Assembly (NCBI GenBank): GCA_028456385.1
Contig: JALNQF010000385.1
Location: 1-37,010, forward strand
Reading direction: 5' to 3'
DNA from: Ophiosphaerella korrae
Taxonomy: Eukaryota > Ascomycota > Dothideomycetes > Pleosporales > Phaeosphaeriaceae
Length of the DNA stretch: 37,010 nucleotides
Below the pieces are notes generated by a model, which saw only the letters and a list, made by a program, of their open reading frames with translations, did not search any database and had not been told where the DNA came from. This document shows, piece after piece, positions 12,708 to 22,548 of this stretch (its first letter is position 1; each line of letters begins with the position of its first letter). Position numbers and translations under genes: made by a program.

Positions 12708-13911
12708 CTACACTAGACGATGTGTCTCAACCTTAACCTCATTCTTTACCATCACCTTGTCACCCGTCTCTGAAGGCCCACGGACACCCTCTGCGTGCGT
12801 AATATGCACCTTGTTACCAGCGTCATCCAGCTCGATGTACTGCCCATCAGCTCCATTCAATGTCCCACTCATTAAGCTCTTTGTCATGTAAGGATCTGAA
12901 ACCTTTTTTCTCGACGAATGTGGTTCGCTCCATCCCTTGAGCGTAGAAGCGCCAGGCCTATGCGGAGTAGAGTGCCTTCTCCATGCGCCGGCACGGAAGA
13001 TGGCGGCGAGTTCGGGAAAGCAGACGATAAGATTACCTGACGCAAGCTCGCCTGCGCCCCATAAGAGAATCTCAGGCTGCTTCCATGAGACATCCTTGTT
13101 AGCACTATTTTTGATGCGGACAGCAAAGCCGACCGTGGCGAAGATAGGAGCGCTGTGGAACATCAGTATGATGGCTTTTCTGAGGCACGAAGGCTCGGAC
13201 ATACCACATGCCAAACGTAAATGCAAAAACGACGAGAACCTTTTTGAGCCTGTCCATCTGCAACTTGGATACCGCGTGAATCGGAAGCAGGAGGATGAAC
13301 CAATCAGTGAGTGTGTTGAAGCCGCCGCTGATGTTCAAGATCCATTTCATCTGGACACATTTGCCGGGAAGCGACTTGTCCCAGATCTTGTTTCGTGGCC
13401 AGCACTCAAAGATCTTGACCATGCTTGTTACAGCATAGAAGAGAAATATGACGACAATGAGGGCGACGATGGAGATGTCGAATGCACTCCATTTAACTGG
13501 CGAGAATACACGCCGATATAGCCAGAGAACGGCGATTTTGGCAAGGCCGATCATGACGCCGTACTCGATGGCGCAGACGTTGAACCAAAACGCTGCCTCA
13601 TGGGACTTTGCACGCGATATGTCCCACATATGCATTCCGCCGCCATGCTCCATTGTATTCCGCATGAGGGCACAGTATGCAACAGTACCAGCCCAGAGCG
13701 CGATACAGAGAACATCCTCGAAGGTGAAGAGCCGCTTGATCCAGAAGCGGACATAGCTGCGTAGGGCAAAAAAAACAGTGATAATGGGTATGCAGATGGC
13801 GATAGTGATGGTCGCGAGGTGGGCCAGCGATGCTGGATGGTCAGGGTTTGAGACGACGCCCGGTGGTGGCTTCAGCGCGGGGGTAAACGTGGGGAGCGAG
13901 GGTGGCGCCAT
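12708..13911 (-). CDS. SAT4-family (rhodopsin-fold) integral membrane protein
   Basis: Two exons (13911-13205 and 13152-12708) joined across a 52-nt GTATGT...CACAG intron with a CTGAT branch site give 383 residues. Seven hydrophobic segments are visible: the first is around LATITIAICIPIITVFFAL, the third around VCAIEYGVMIGLAKIAVLW, and the last around LASGNLIVCFPELAAIF. The family landmarks FTFEDVLC after TM1, the DKSLPGKC-type loop between TM4 and TM5, GGFNTLTDW in TM5, and APIFATVGF ... DVSWKQPEILLWG across the splice junction are all present. The C-tail is hydrophilic and cytosolic-looking. These fungal proteins are abundant, often sit beside secondary-metabolite genes and have no settled function. 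The gene is divergent from the MFS permease at 14607, sharing about 700 bp of upstream DNA. Confidence 0.9.
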
Positions 13912-14606
13912 GAAGGTGAGGATTTAGCTGCGGGAGCTGCCGGTGGCTAACTAGTGTAAATAACTACCCGTTGGCGCTGCGGGAGCCGGATGATCTTCAA
14001 GAGCTACGGGATCCAAAATAATCGTCGACGACACAGTAAAAGCTGTGAGGCGCTGGATGTTTATGTCACATCGCCGTGCCGTCAAAGGAGGATCAGAATG
14101 GAGCGCCACCAATATGCAACCAGAGGAGAGCGGAGAGGAGAGGAGACACAGTGCGCGCAACACGAGAGAATAGCGGAGTCCGACAGGGACGTAGGACCCA
14201 CAATGCATGTTTATACCCGGGTTTGCAGGGCCAGGCAGCATACACGGTTCGACTCGCTGCAATCCAATTTACACCTATCCAGTTGGGCGCGGGAGCAAGG
14301 AGCACTTGCGCCGAACACGGCACCTTCCTAAAACGAACATTTTCGCCCCCAGCTTCCACTATATGAAAGCCAGTCTCTTGGGACATCATCTACTGCTCCA
14401 TGCCCACTACATCTTGTCCTGACCTGTCGTGTGCCTAGCTCTACCCTCGTTTGGGCTGTGTAAGCCCTTGTTCCCGCGTGCACAATACACCAATCCTCTT
14501 CGCGCATATCCCTCAGTCTCCCATAAAGTAGCTGCCTGAACAGTGCGTAGCCAACAATCGTCCATCACAGATTTGTCGTCATGGGACACCCAGGTCTGCC
14601 ACTGCC
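13912..14606. promoter_or_regulatory. Shared upstream region of SAT4 gene and MFS permease
   Basis: About 700 bp separate the two divergent start codons, with no convincing gene between. Open stretches here overlap on both strands and look random. A two-way promoter is inferred from geometry only; I cannot name specific sites. Confidence 0.5.
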
Positions 14607-16200
14607 ATGCGTCACACTACCGTACATGTCTCACGTTACATAGAAATTACCGAGAGCGATGCCATGTCGGCGGAATCGATCGCGCCAGATGACATCGCTC
14701 TGTCTGCGGCTGATGCCGCAAAGCTGATGCGCAAGATCGACTGGCACGTGTTGCCAATGCTCTTCACTGTTTATGTGGTCGCCTTTCTGGACAGGTGAGT
14801 TCAAGCACGCCTATATGCAGAATGCAGCAGGCGCTGACGGGCGTGCGTCGTAGGGCAAACATTTCCAACGCACTCACCATGGGCATGCCCAAGGAGTTGC
14901 ACTTGACTGGCCAGCAGCCAAATGCTGCACTCGCTGTCTTCTTCGTTCCGTATATTCTGTTCGAGGTGCCTTCCAACATTCTCATGAAGAAGCTAACCCC
15001 CCATGTTTGGCTTGCCATCTGTACGTTTGGCTTCGGCGTTGTCATGATTGGTCAGGGATTCGTGAAGAATCTTAGCGGCCTGGTTGCAACACGCTTCTTC
15101 CTAGGCTTCTTCGAGGCCGGTATATTCCCCGGCAGCTTTTATCTGATAAGCTTCTGGTATTCACGTGAGCAAGCCCAGAAGAGGTTTACCGTCTACTTTT
15201 GCTCCGTCATCTTGGCTTCTGCCTTTGGTGGCCTGCTGGCGACTGGCATTGCTAATATGAATGGCACCGGTGGGAAGAGCAATTGGAGATGGGTCTTCAT
15301 CTTGGAGGGCATATTGACATGTTTTGTCGCCGTGGTTGCATACTTTTTCATCAGCGACTTCCCTAGCGACGCGAAGTGGCTCACTGAGACGGAAAGAAGT
15401 GTCGTTCTGGCCAAGACCGGGGAGCACAAAACTGCTGACGCTAAAATCACGGGGAAAGACCTGTTGGAGTTCTTCAAGGAACCGTTAAACTATCTGGGAG
15501 CTTTAATGTACTTTGGTAAGTCTCAACTCGAAAGCGCCGTCAGTAGGAGGCCCTTCTGACTCATCGCAGCTGTTGTCGTCCCGGTATACGCGTTTGCCTA
15601 CTTCACGCCAACGAGTGAGTGACATTTCCTATTTAGGTGATAGTAGCCTAAGCTAACCCTGCTACGCTCAAAGTTGTGAAGACCCTCGGTTACAATGTGG
15701 TAAAAACCCAACTCCACTCAGTCCCGCCGTTTGCCTCCGCATTCGGTCTATGTCTCGTCATGGCGTGGTGGTCCGATCGCATCAATCTACGACTCCCCTT
15801 TGTTCTCTTTTCTGGTGCACTGGTCGTCATTGGACTCGCAATATTGATGGCTGTTCAATCGGGCTTCTCGGTGCGATATCTGGGAATCTGCCTAGTCTGC
15901 ATGGGTGCGCTTGGAGCCGCCCCTAGCATTGTGTGCTGGTACCTTATGAACCTCCACGGGCATAAGGCGCGCAGTATCGGGTCAGCCTTTATGATATCCT
16001 TTGGAAACACGGGAGGCATTCTGGCCCCATTTACCTTCCTTCCGAAATACGCGCCGCACTATCGCACCGGATATGCGATCTGCATGGGAGTCACAATAAT
16101 GGGCCTGGCCGCAACGCTGCTATACACACTTTTGATTCTCAAGAGAAATCGCACATCGAAAATAAGTGGGGCTGGGAATCGACTACGGCTTGCTTTGTGA
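14607..16200 (+). CDS. Dal5-like MFS permease (anion:cation symporter family)
   Basis: Four exons (14607-14794, 14854-15515, 15570-15614, 15674-16200) join in phase to 473 residues. Introns of 59, 54 and 59 nt have GTGAGT/GTAAGT donors; the third carries a GCTAAC branch site. The entry motif DWHVLPMLFTVYVVAFLDR followed across the splice by ANISNA is typical of fungal allantoate/nicotinate-type permeases. GFFEAGIFPGSFYLISFWY (TM4-5), WRWVFILEG (TM6) and TPTIVKTLGY (start of the C-terminal bundle) are also family hallmarks. About twelve membrane spans are expected. An in-frame second Met at 14664 could be the true start. Family members import small organic anions, amides, vitamins or dipeptides; the substrate here is unknown. 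The exon 4 end is a little short for the family. Confidence 0.9.
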
Positions 16201-16440
16201 GTGAGATAGACGTTGGGAAGCTTCATTGGATAGGAGTAACTGCACTTCCCATCTATATGCAGGCAGCAAGCAGGCATCACTTTCCTTTTGGTTCCCGGTG
16301 TGGGCAAGTGGACCAGCACATGCTTGTGTAGTGCAGAATCCACCAGCATCCCGGGTTCGGGCGCGAGCAGAATATAAATACCTTACTTGAGCAGAAGCTA
16401 TTTTGACTATATAACATTTTGGTTGATTGAGTGAGCCAAG
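16201..16440. other. Spacer between two MFS genes
   Basis: About 240 bp of non-coding sequence hold the 3' end of the first transporter and the presumed promoter of the next. The segment AATATAAATA near 16371 could serve as a TATA-like element about 70 bp before the possible ATG at 16441. No other feature is seen. Confidence 0.4.
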
Positions 16441-18221
16441 ATGCTGTTCACACAGACACTTCCAGAGCTCACGTCGAGCGAAACTACATACGATGAGGGT
16501 AAGCGCCGCATCTACTTCCTCCTGCGCAAGATCTGACAGGTAGAATAGCCTCGGGGAAGTCGCTAGTGACACTACCTATCGTCAAATGTACGGACGACGT
16601 GGCGGCCAGTTTGTCCCGGGTGCGTTTAATCTGTAGACTTGAACTTCTCACTTTCGTCTAACAGCTTGCGGACCCGAAAGCTTGTCATAGCCGCCACGGT
16701 CATCCTAATGAACTTCAATGTGACCATGGGGTCGTCATTGCCTAGCGGTGCGGGTGGGTTGCTGAACGCCCATTTTGGAGTGACGTCTGCATTCCAGAAG
16801 CCCCTGCCCGTAGCGATATTCCTGGTCGGTTACAGTATGTGATGAGTTTGTGTTGACCGGCCTTTTACATTTCAAACTTACCATCTGCAGTCCTCGGCCC
16901 CATCATTTTTGCACCACTATCCGAGTCTTGGGGTCGGCGCCCTGTCTTTCTGGTTAGTTTCTCCATACATACGGCCTTCACGCTAGGATGCGGTTTAGCG
17001 CCTAATTGGAGCACATTCCTCTTCTTCCGCTTCATGCTGGGGTGTGGCGCGGCTGCGCCGCAGACAGTCTCCGGTGGAGTGTTTTGCGACATCTACCGCG
17101 ATCTCCGGCCGCGAGGCTTAGCGGTTACCATGTTGGGCCTAACAAGCAATGTTGGGCCGTTGGTTGGCCCTATCGTATCAGCGTATTCTTCCGCGCGAGG
17201 TTGGCAATGGTAAGAGCTCAACCAGGTCAACATGCCAGGAATAAGCTGACCGTTACACAGTAGGTGAAAATCTTCTTGTGAAATGATACCGTACTTCGCA
17301 TAACGCTCCCATTTTCGTACGTGGCTGATCAACATATTCTATGCAGGGCCCTACTGGTGCGCTTTGATGCTGGCGGGCGTAAACTGGCCCTTACTCATGC
17401 TCATGCCAGAGACGTTTGCGCCGGCCCTCGATGTTGGCGCAAAGAAAGCTGTCGCCAAACCAAGCTGGACCACCGTTGCACGGCTGATCTTTCGTCCTGT
17501 TCGAATCCTCTCGGAGCCGCTAGTCTTCTTCACGGATCTTTTCATACTTTATCAGTACATCATCTTCTTCCTCTACTTCGGGGCTTATCCTATCATCTTT
17601 CGGGGTACATACGCCATGAGCGATGGCATCTCTGCGCTAATGTTCATCCCCACAGGTATTGGCGCTGTGTTTGCCATTGGCATATTTGTCGCCTGGGACA
17701 AGTATTATAGCCGAGCCGCGAAGCTGGGTCGCACTTGGGCCCTTCAGGAAGAGTATCGGCGCCTCCCGTTAGCTTGCCTGGGTGGTCCCCTGTTCGCTCT
17801 ATCCGAATTCTGGCTAGGGTGGACGGCCAGACCGAGCATCCACTGGGCCATTCCAGCGCTTTCCGGGATCCCATTGGGCATTGGCATCGACCTGACCTTT
17901 TTGGCTTTGAACAACTATCTCACCGACGCATATGATATATACAGTGCGTCGGCGTTAGCGTCTTCTGTCTTCACGCGCAACCTCCTTGCTGCAATCGTGA
18001 TACCGCTGACTACTTCTCCACTATACGATAACCTGGGGTCGAAGTGGGCATGCACGCTTCTAGGCATTATGTGTGTGGCGCTGACGCCAATCCCGTTTGC
18101 TTTCATTTGGTGGGGCCCCGCGCTAAGGAAGCGGAGCCCTTTTTGTCAAGAGCTTGCGCGACTTCATGAGGAGGACAGAGCTGCAGTTGGGCGTGTGGAC
18201 GCGCGTGTGCATATAGCTTAG
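16441..18221 (+). CDS. MFS transporter, drug:H+ antiporter type; gene model unresolved
   Basis: Clear family text begins at 16665: LVIAATVILMNFNVTMGSSLPSGA is the TM1 signature, and GPIIFAPLSESWGRRPVFL is the loop 2-3 signature. Exons 16665-16834 and 16891-17209 splice in phase (56-nt intron). A last exon from 17347 encodes the central loop with LLMLMPETFAPAL and the C-terminal six spans, ending at 18219-18221. Two joins fail. The likely first exons (ATG at 16441, 16540-16619) reach 16665 in the wrong phase. The 137-nt gap 17210-17346 gives a frame mismatch with any GT-AG pair I can see, and the intervening frames have stops. Either splicing is unusual or an indel has broken the gene. The family exports drugs, polyamines or metabolites. 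It lies tail-to-tail with the UstYa gene, 201 bp apart. Confidence 0.75.
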
Positions 18222-18422
18222 ATTTTTGGAAGACTCTCTTTTTTCTTTTTTTTTTTTTGGGAATAATTGTCTTGTGATTGACACTTGTCTGTCGCATGAT
18301 CTTGAAAGGTCGTTCGTGGGAGGGACGTTAAAACGGGAATGTCACACAGATTCAATGCGCGTTCTTAAAGAGTTACTATATATAGCAATGCATGCATGTA
18401 TATATTAAACAAGTGTCACAGA

Positions 18423-19304
18423 TCAAGGGTTCCATGGCAGACTTTCCTGTCCTTGTGGTTGCTTCCATTTGAATCCATCCGGTACTTTCACGGCGCGGTC
18501 TTTCAACCAGCTCTGCAAGACGTCCCAGTTAACGCATTTATGCATAGCATTTGAGTTAGGGGTCGGTTGTTGATGATCGAGGACCCAGTCGTATGTCACA
18601 AGCCCGGTGTCGAACTGGCACATGATAGTCTGGCGGATGTAGTCCACGCAATGTTCGTAATGTCTTTCGTACATTTCGGGGATCTCTGTGATCTTGCGGG
18701 CCACATCTAGGAAGTAGTCACGGTGGTGGTCTTGCCAGATGTAGTGGAGGCAATGTATCTGGTGCGTGCCAACGGTGGTCGTCATGTAGCCGCCGCCGGC
18801 TTCAGCTGGGAACTGTACTGCAGTTCGAATGGAATGATTGGCGCGTTCATAATCCAAGGCCGACACGGAAATCATACCGTATTCCATGATCGAATGCCAG
18901 GCTTCCTCAACTGCAGGGGTAGGGGGTCCTTTGAATGGTGAGTCGTACCAAAGAGAGCCGTTGAAGCGGGTTGTGACATATGGTTGCGTTGCTACTGCAG
19001 CATTCACCGGAGCTAACTAGAAGTTAGAAATGCATTTGGACGTTGTATGTTCGAGGCGAGGCATACAGTAATAATTGTGTAAGTTCCAACACGTGACAGC
19101 CAGGTAGCGGGGGTGGAAGTGGACAACGAGCAAGATGATGATTGCGATACTGCTTGCCAGGTGCGCTGACCAGTGATACCATCTTTGTCGAACCAATCGC
19201 GCGCAAAGCGCACATTCAAGTGATCCCGCCTCTTTCTCTGCGGCTGATGCGGGCGAGGGCGGTGACCCATCAGATAAAGGTCGATATTCAGATTTCACGA
19301 ACAT
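18423..19304 (-). CDS. UstYa-family (DUF3328) oxidase
   Basis: Two exons (19304-19067, 19012-18423) join over a 54-nt GTATGC...GTTAG intron, in phase, to 275 residues. The layout is that of UstYa proteins: a short cytosolic N-terminus with EYRPL, one membrane anchor around residues 50-65 (SSIAIIILLVV), and a lumenal domain. The two hallmark motifs are HQIHC (residues about 163-167) and EHCVDYIRQ (about 199-207), the presumed metal/catalytic residues. A C-terminal CVNWD motif (about 239-243) follows. UstYa proteins cyclise core peptides of fungal dikaritin RiPPs by oxidising Tyr/Phe or neighbouring side chains, and some relatives act in cyclochlorotine-type pathways. It is divergent from the repeat precursor at 19737, 432 bp away. 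Only one UstYa-type gene is visible here; several known clusters have two. Confidence 0.93.
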
Positions 19305-19736
19305 GCTGGCCGTACGCCTTTGGAGAGAAGAATTCTTTTGAGAAAGTAGATGAGGGTTTCCTTAGACAGATAATTCAAAACAGGGTATATGTGGCGAGGC
19401 CCAAATCCAATATATGCGTCATGCAATCACAGCATAGCGTTCCATACAGCGGTGACCGGTATGATGAGACTAGGCATGGTATGTCACAAGGATGCATGCA
19501 CTGGGTACCAGCAACTTCAAACCCTAGGATATCCGGAGGTTGAAAAATTTCGTTGGGATGCCGATCCCGATAGATTAAAAAAACATAGAAGGTGCATAAC
19601 TGACCACTATTTAGGCAACGAACCGGTCAAGGAAGGGAAGATAAGTTCCAGATATCCCCTCCGTATGCTCCACTAAGCAATCTCACATCTGGTCGTGGAC
19701 TTGCAAGAATTATTCATTCTCTTTTTTAAGTTCACA
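19305..19736. promoter_or_regulatory. Divergent promoter of UstYa gene and repeat precursor
   Basis: This 432-bp interval separates the two start codons and contains no convincing gene. At 19450-19458 it holds CGGTGACCG, two inverted CGG triplets spaced by three bases, an arrangement bound by some Zn2Cys6 regulators. Other isolated CCGG/CGG triplets lie near 19531 and 19622. TATTCATTCTCTTTTTTAAG just before the precursor ATG is a pyrimidine-rich stretch usual near fungal transcription starts. Co-regulation of the pair is inferred from geometry. Confidence 0.4.
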
Positions 19737-20120
19737 ATGAAAGTCTTCACTGCGTTTACCCTTGTCGTGGCTGTCGCCTTTGCAGCACCCGTCCGTACGT
19801 GTGAGGACAGTTTCGACTAGCAACTGTGCTAACTCTGTGTAAAAGTCGATCGCGCAATCTTCGAGCCTGACGCTACGCTCCAAGTAGACGAAGCAGACCA
19901 ATCTTCGTACGCAACGAGGGCTATCTTTGAATCAGATGGCGAGCTTCAGGTGAATAACGCCGACACGTCCTCTTACGCGCAGAAAAGAGAGATCTTCGAG
20001 TCGGACGGCGAGCTCCAGGTAGATAGCACTGCTGCGTCGTCTTACGCCCAAAGGGATATCTTTGAATCAGATGGCGAGCTTCAGGTGAATAACGCCGATG
20101 CGTCCTCTTATGCGCAGTGA
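19737..20120 (+). CDS. Secreted tandem-repeat precursor peptide (putative dikaritin-type RiPP precursor)
   Basis: Exons 19737-19794 and 19846-20120 join over a 51-nt intron (GTACGT donor, CTAAC branch at 19829, AAG acceptor) to 110 residues. Residues 1-17 form a signal peptide (MKVFTAFTLVVAVAFAA). Then follow four units of about 22 residues starting at nucleotides 19857, 19923, 19992 and 20058. Each has block 1 (IFESDGELQV; IFEPDATLQV in unit 1), a variable 5-residue linker, and block 2 (SSYA, then Q in units 2-4 and T in unit 1). Units are separated by TR, QKR and QR, so only one dibasic Kex2 site is present. Signal peptide, repeats, basic sites and a divergent UstYa gene match RiPP precursors of the dikaritin class. 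The Tyr of SSYA or the Phe of IFESD would be the natural substrate residues. The alternative is another Kex2-processed repeat protein. No product is known to me. Confidence 0.85.
19857..20117 (+). repeat. Four in-frame coding repeats of 60 nt plus spacer
   Basis: The units are 19857-19916, 19923-19982, 19992-20051 and 20058-20117. Units 2 and 4 differ at only 3 of 60 bases. Unit 3 differs from unit 2 at nine codons of blocks 1 and 2, all silently, while all five linker codons differ with amino-acid change. This pattern shows selection on the two blocks and relaxed constraint on the linker. Confidence 0.93.
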
Positions 20121-20395
20121 GCGGAGTGGGGATTTGAAAGACGGAATGCGTTCACTTCTTTTCGTATGCTAGGCATCGGATGATGTCTGTATGCAGAAGC
20201 CAGAAAACTCGTGTGCAAGCCTTGTCGTACACGGTTGTCATCAGCAAGGGTTATTTAGTGCATTATAGTGCAGGTGTTATTAGCAAATACCTAGGAAGAA
20301 TAATATCCCTGTTGTTTCCACGTTCCCGGGTTGTGCTCCTCACACTCATTGTTAGCTTACCCCCCGCGCCCAGCGCAAACATCACCTCTTGTACC

Positions 20396-22548
20396 ATGGC
20401 CTTGCGCTTCGCATCTTCGCGGCTGCATAAGCAGAACAGTTTGGTGTTGCGTCACGCCCTGAAACCTGCTATCATTGTTTCGTCGCTCCCAACTCGCTAT
20501 CAACGTGCGGCCCCATCCCCACCATTGTTGGCGCAACGAATGTCCACGTCTACCTCCACCGCTTCCAGTGCTATGTCAGCCGTACAGAAAGAAGCCTCGC
20601 AGTGAGCCTTCGAGCCATTGATGGTCTGTTTCAAGATGCTGACCGCACGTAGATACACGACAGCCTTCGCGTTGTTCGAAGCGTTGTGGGAGGTGAGTAT
20701 TTGAGTTATCCTAACCATCGATGATTGCTACCATCAAAGTAGGCTGGTATTACCGCATGTTTTGTCAATGTTGGTTCCGATCATCCTTCCATCATCGAGG
20801 CTATCGTCAAAGGCAAACGGGAGCGACCAGACAGATGGCCGCGCTTTATCACGTGCCCTGCCGAGATTACAGCACTCTCTATGGCTGACGGCTATGCTCG
20901 TATAAGTGGAAAGCCGCAGGCTGTCCTGGTTCATGTCGATGTCGGAACACAAGCCCTAGGCCAAGCTGTCCACAATGCCAGCATCGCCCGGGTTCCAGTC
21001 TTCATTTTCGCAGGTCTTTGCCCATATACCGAAGCTGGGGAACTGACTGGCTCCCGGACGGAGTATATGCACTGGTTGCAGCAAGCTCCAGATCAAGCAG
21101 CTATCGTCCGGCAATATTGCCGATACACTGGTGAAGTACGCACCGGTCTCAATATCAAGCAATCAGTTGGACGCGCCCTGCAATTCGCGAGGAGCGCGCC
21201 GGCAGGCCCTGTCTATTTGGCAAGTGCTCGAGAGGTATTAGCCCAAGAAATACATCCATACTCGCTGCGACAAGAGCAATGGGGTTCTATTGGACCGGGT
21301 GCATTGCCTCTCGATGCCGTCGAAGAAATAAGCAGTGCTCTCGTGCAGGCTGAACGTCCGCTGATTATTACTGGGTACTCTGGACGGGACCGCCGAACAC
21401 CAGATCTTCTTGCCACGCTTGCAGACGCAATACCTGGCATTCGCGTGCATGACACAGGTGGCAGCGATGTTTGCTTTCCGTTCATGCACCCTGCGTCCGA
21501 AGGATTCCGCCTTAGCTTTGACAAATGCACTAAAGACGCAGATGTCATTCTACTTCTTGATTGTGACGTACCCTGGATACCGTCCCGAAACCCACCCCCA
21601 GAAGATACTGTTATCTATCACGTTGATATTGACCCATTGAATCAACAGATTCCTGTGTCCTTCTTTCCCGCCAACGGGCGGTGGAGAGCAGACAGTTTCA
21701 CCGCACTGAAACAGCTTGTTGAACACATCAAAAACTCAGCAAGTCTGCTCGAAACTCTTCGGGGCCCAAAGTATGCTGCTCGTGGCGAGGCACGCCAAAA
21801 GACTTATCAGAGTCGTATCGCCGAAATCGACTCTCGACTAAGACTTGACAATGCAGCCACACTCGATGCTGATAACATAGGCCATCTCTTAAAAGCTGTT
21901 CTCCCTGCTTCTACCACCTTCGTCATCGAAGCCGTCACTGCGGCCCAAACGCTGCATGATCAACTTCGACCCAGTCGACCCGGAAGCTGGATCAATTGTG
22001 GAGGTACTGGTATTGGATGGAGCAATGGGGCAGCGCTGGGCATTAAAATGGCGTTAGACAGTCTCGAAAAGGCGAGAACTGAGGAACCCAACCTGGTTTG
22101 CCAAGTTGTAGGCGACGGGAGCATGATGTGCGCATCTCCTTCCAGTGCCCTGTGGGTAGCACGTAAATTCGAGATACCCATTCTGACCGTGGTGTTAAAC
22201 AATGGAGGTATGTGGCCTGTCTTGGGAAATACCCTAAATGCATCTCTAATACGAGCATCAGGTTGGAAAGCCCCGCGCAACTCTACGGAACTTGTATATC
22301 CCGAAGGATTGAATAAGTCGGCTTCCGATGACGAACTGAACATATCATTTAGGCCTACACCAAATTATGCCGCACTTGCTGAGGCTGCAGCGGGGTCCGA
22401 AAGCGGGGCCGCATTGTCGGCCCAGAAAGACGAGTGGATGCAAGGTGTAAGGGTGAGGAGTGTGGGAGAATTGAGAACAGCTCTCGAGGAAGCCACCAAA
22501 AGGGTAGTGGAGGCGAAAAAGGGAATGCTCATTGAGATTCTAATGTGA
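20396..22548 (+). CDS. ThDP-dependent enzyme, acetolactate synthase-like, mitochondrial
   Basis: Exons 20396-20601, 20653-20692 and 20743-22548 join in phase (introns 51 and 50 nt) to 683 residues. The first ~65 residues are basic, Ser/Ala-rich and lack acids, as in a mitochondrial presequence. The PYR domain starts at QYTTAFALFEALWEAG; Glu123 in PAEITALSMADGYAR matches the catalytic Glu that activates ThDP. The central domain follows, then the PP domain with GDG (539-541) and NN (568-569), the GDG-X26-NN metal/diphosphate motif. It therefore should be an active decarboxylase, lyase or synthase on 2-oxo acids. It is not clearly the biosynthetic ILV2, because the sequence between and after the motifs is divergent; I cannot name the substrate. 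It starts 276 bp after the precursor peptide, on the same strand. Confidence 0.88.

Noticed and set aside
19142..19676. Open frames in the UstYa/precursor interval
   Set aside because: They run antisense to UstYa exon 1 or through the divergent promoter, with no motif or start context.
19737..20120. Repeat precursor as a mating alpha-pheromone gene
   Set aside because: The architecture is similar, but the repeats lack the Trp/Cys/Pro-rich mature pheromone pattern and the neighbour is a UstYa oxidase.
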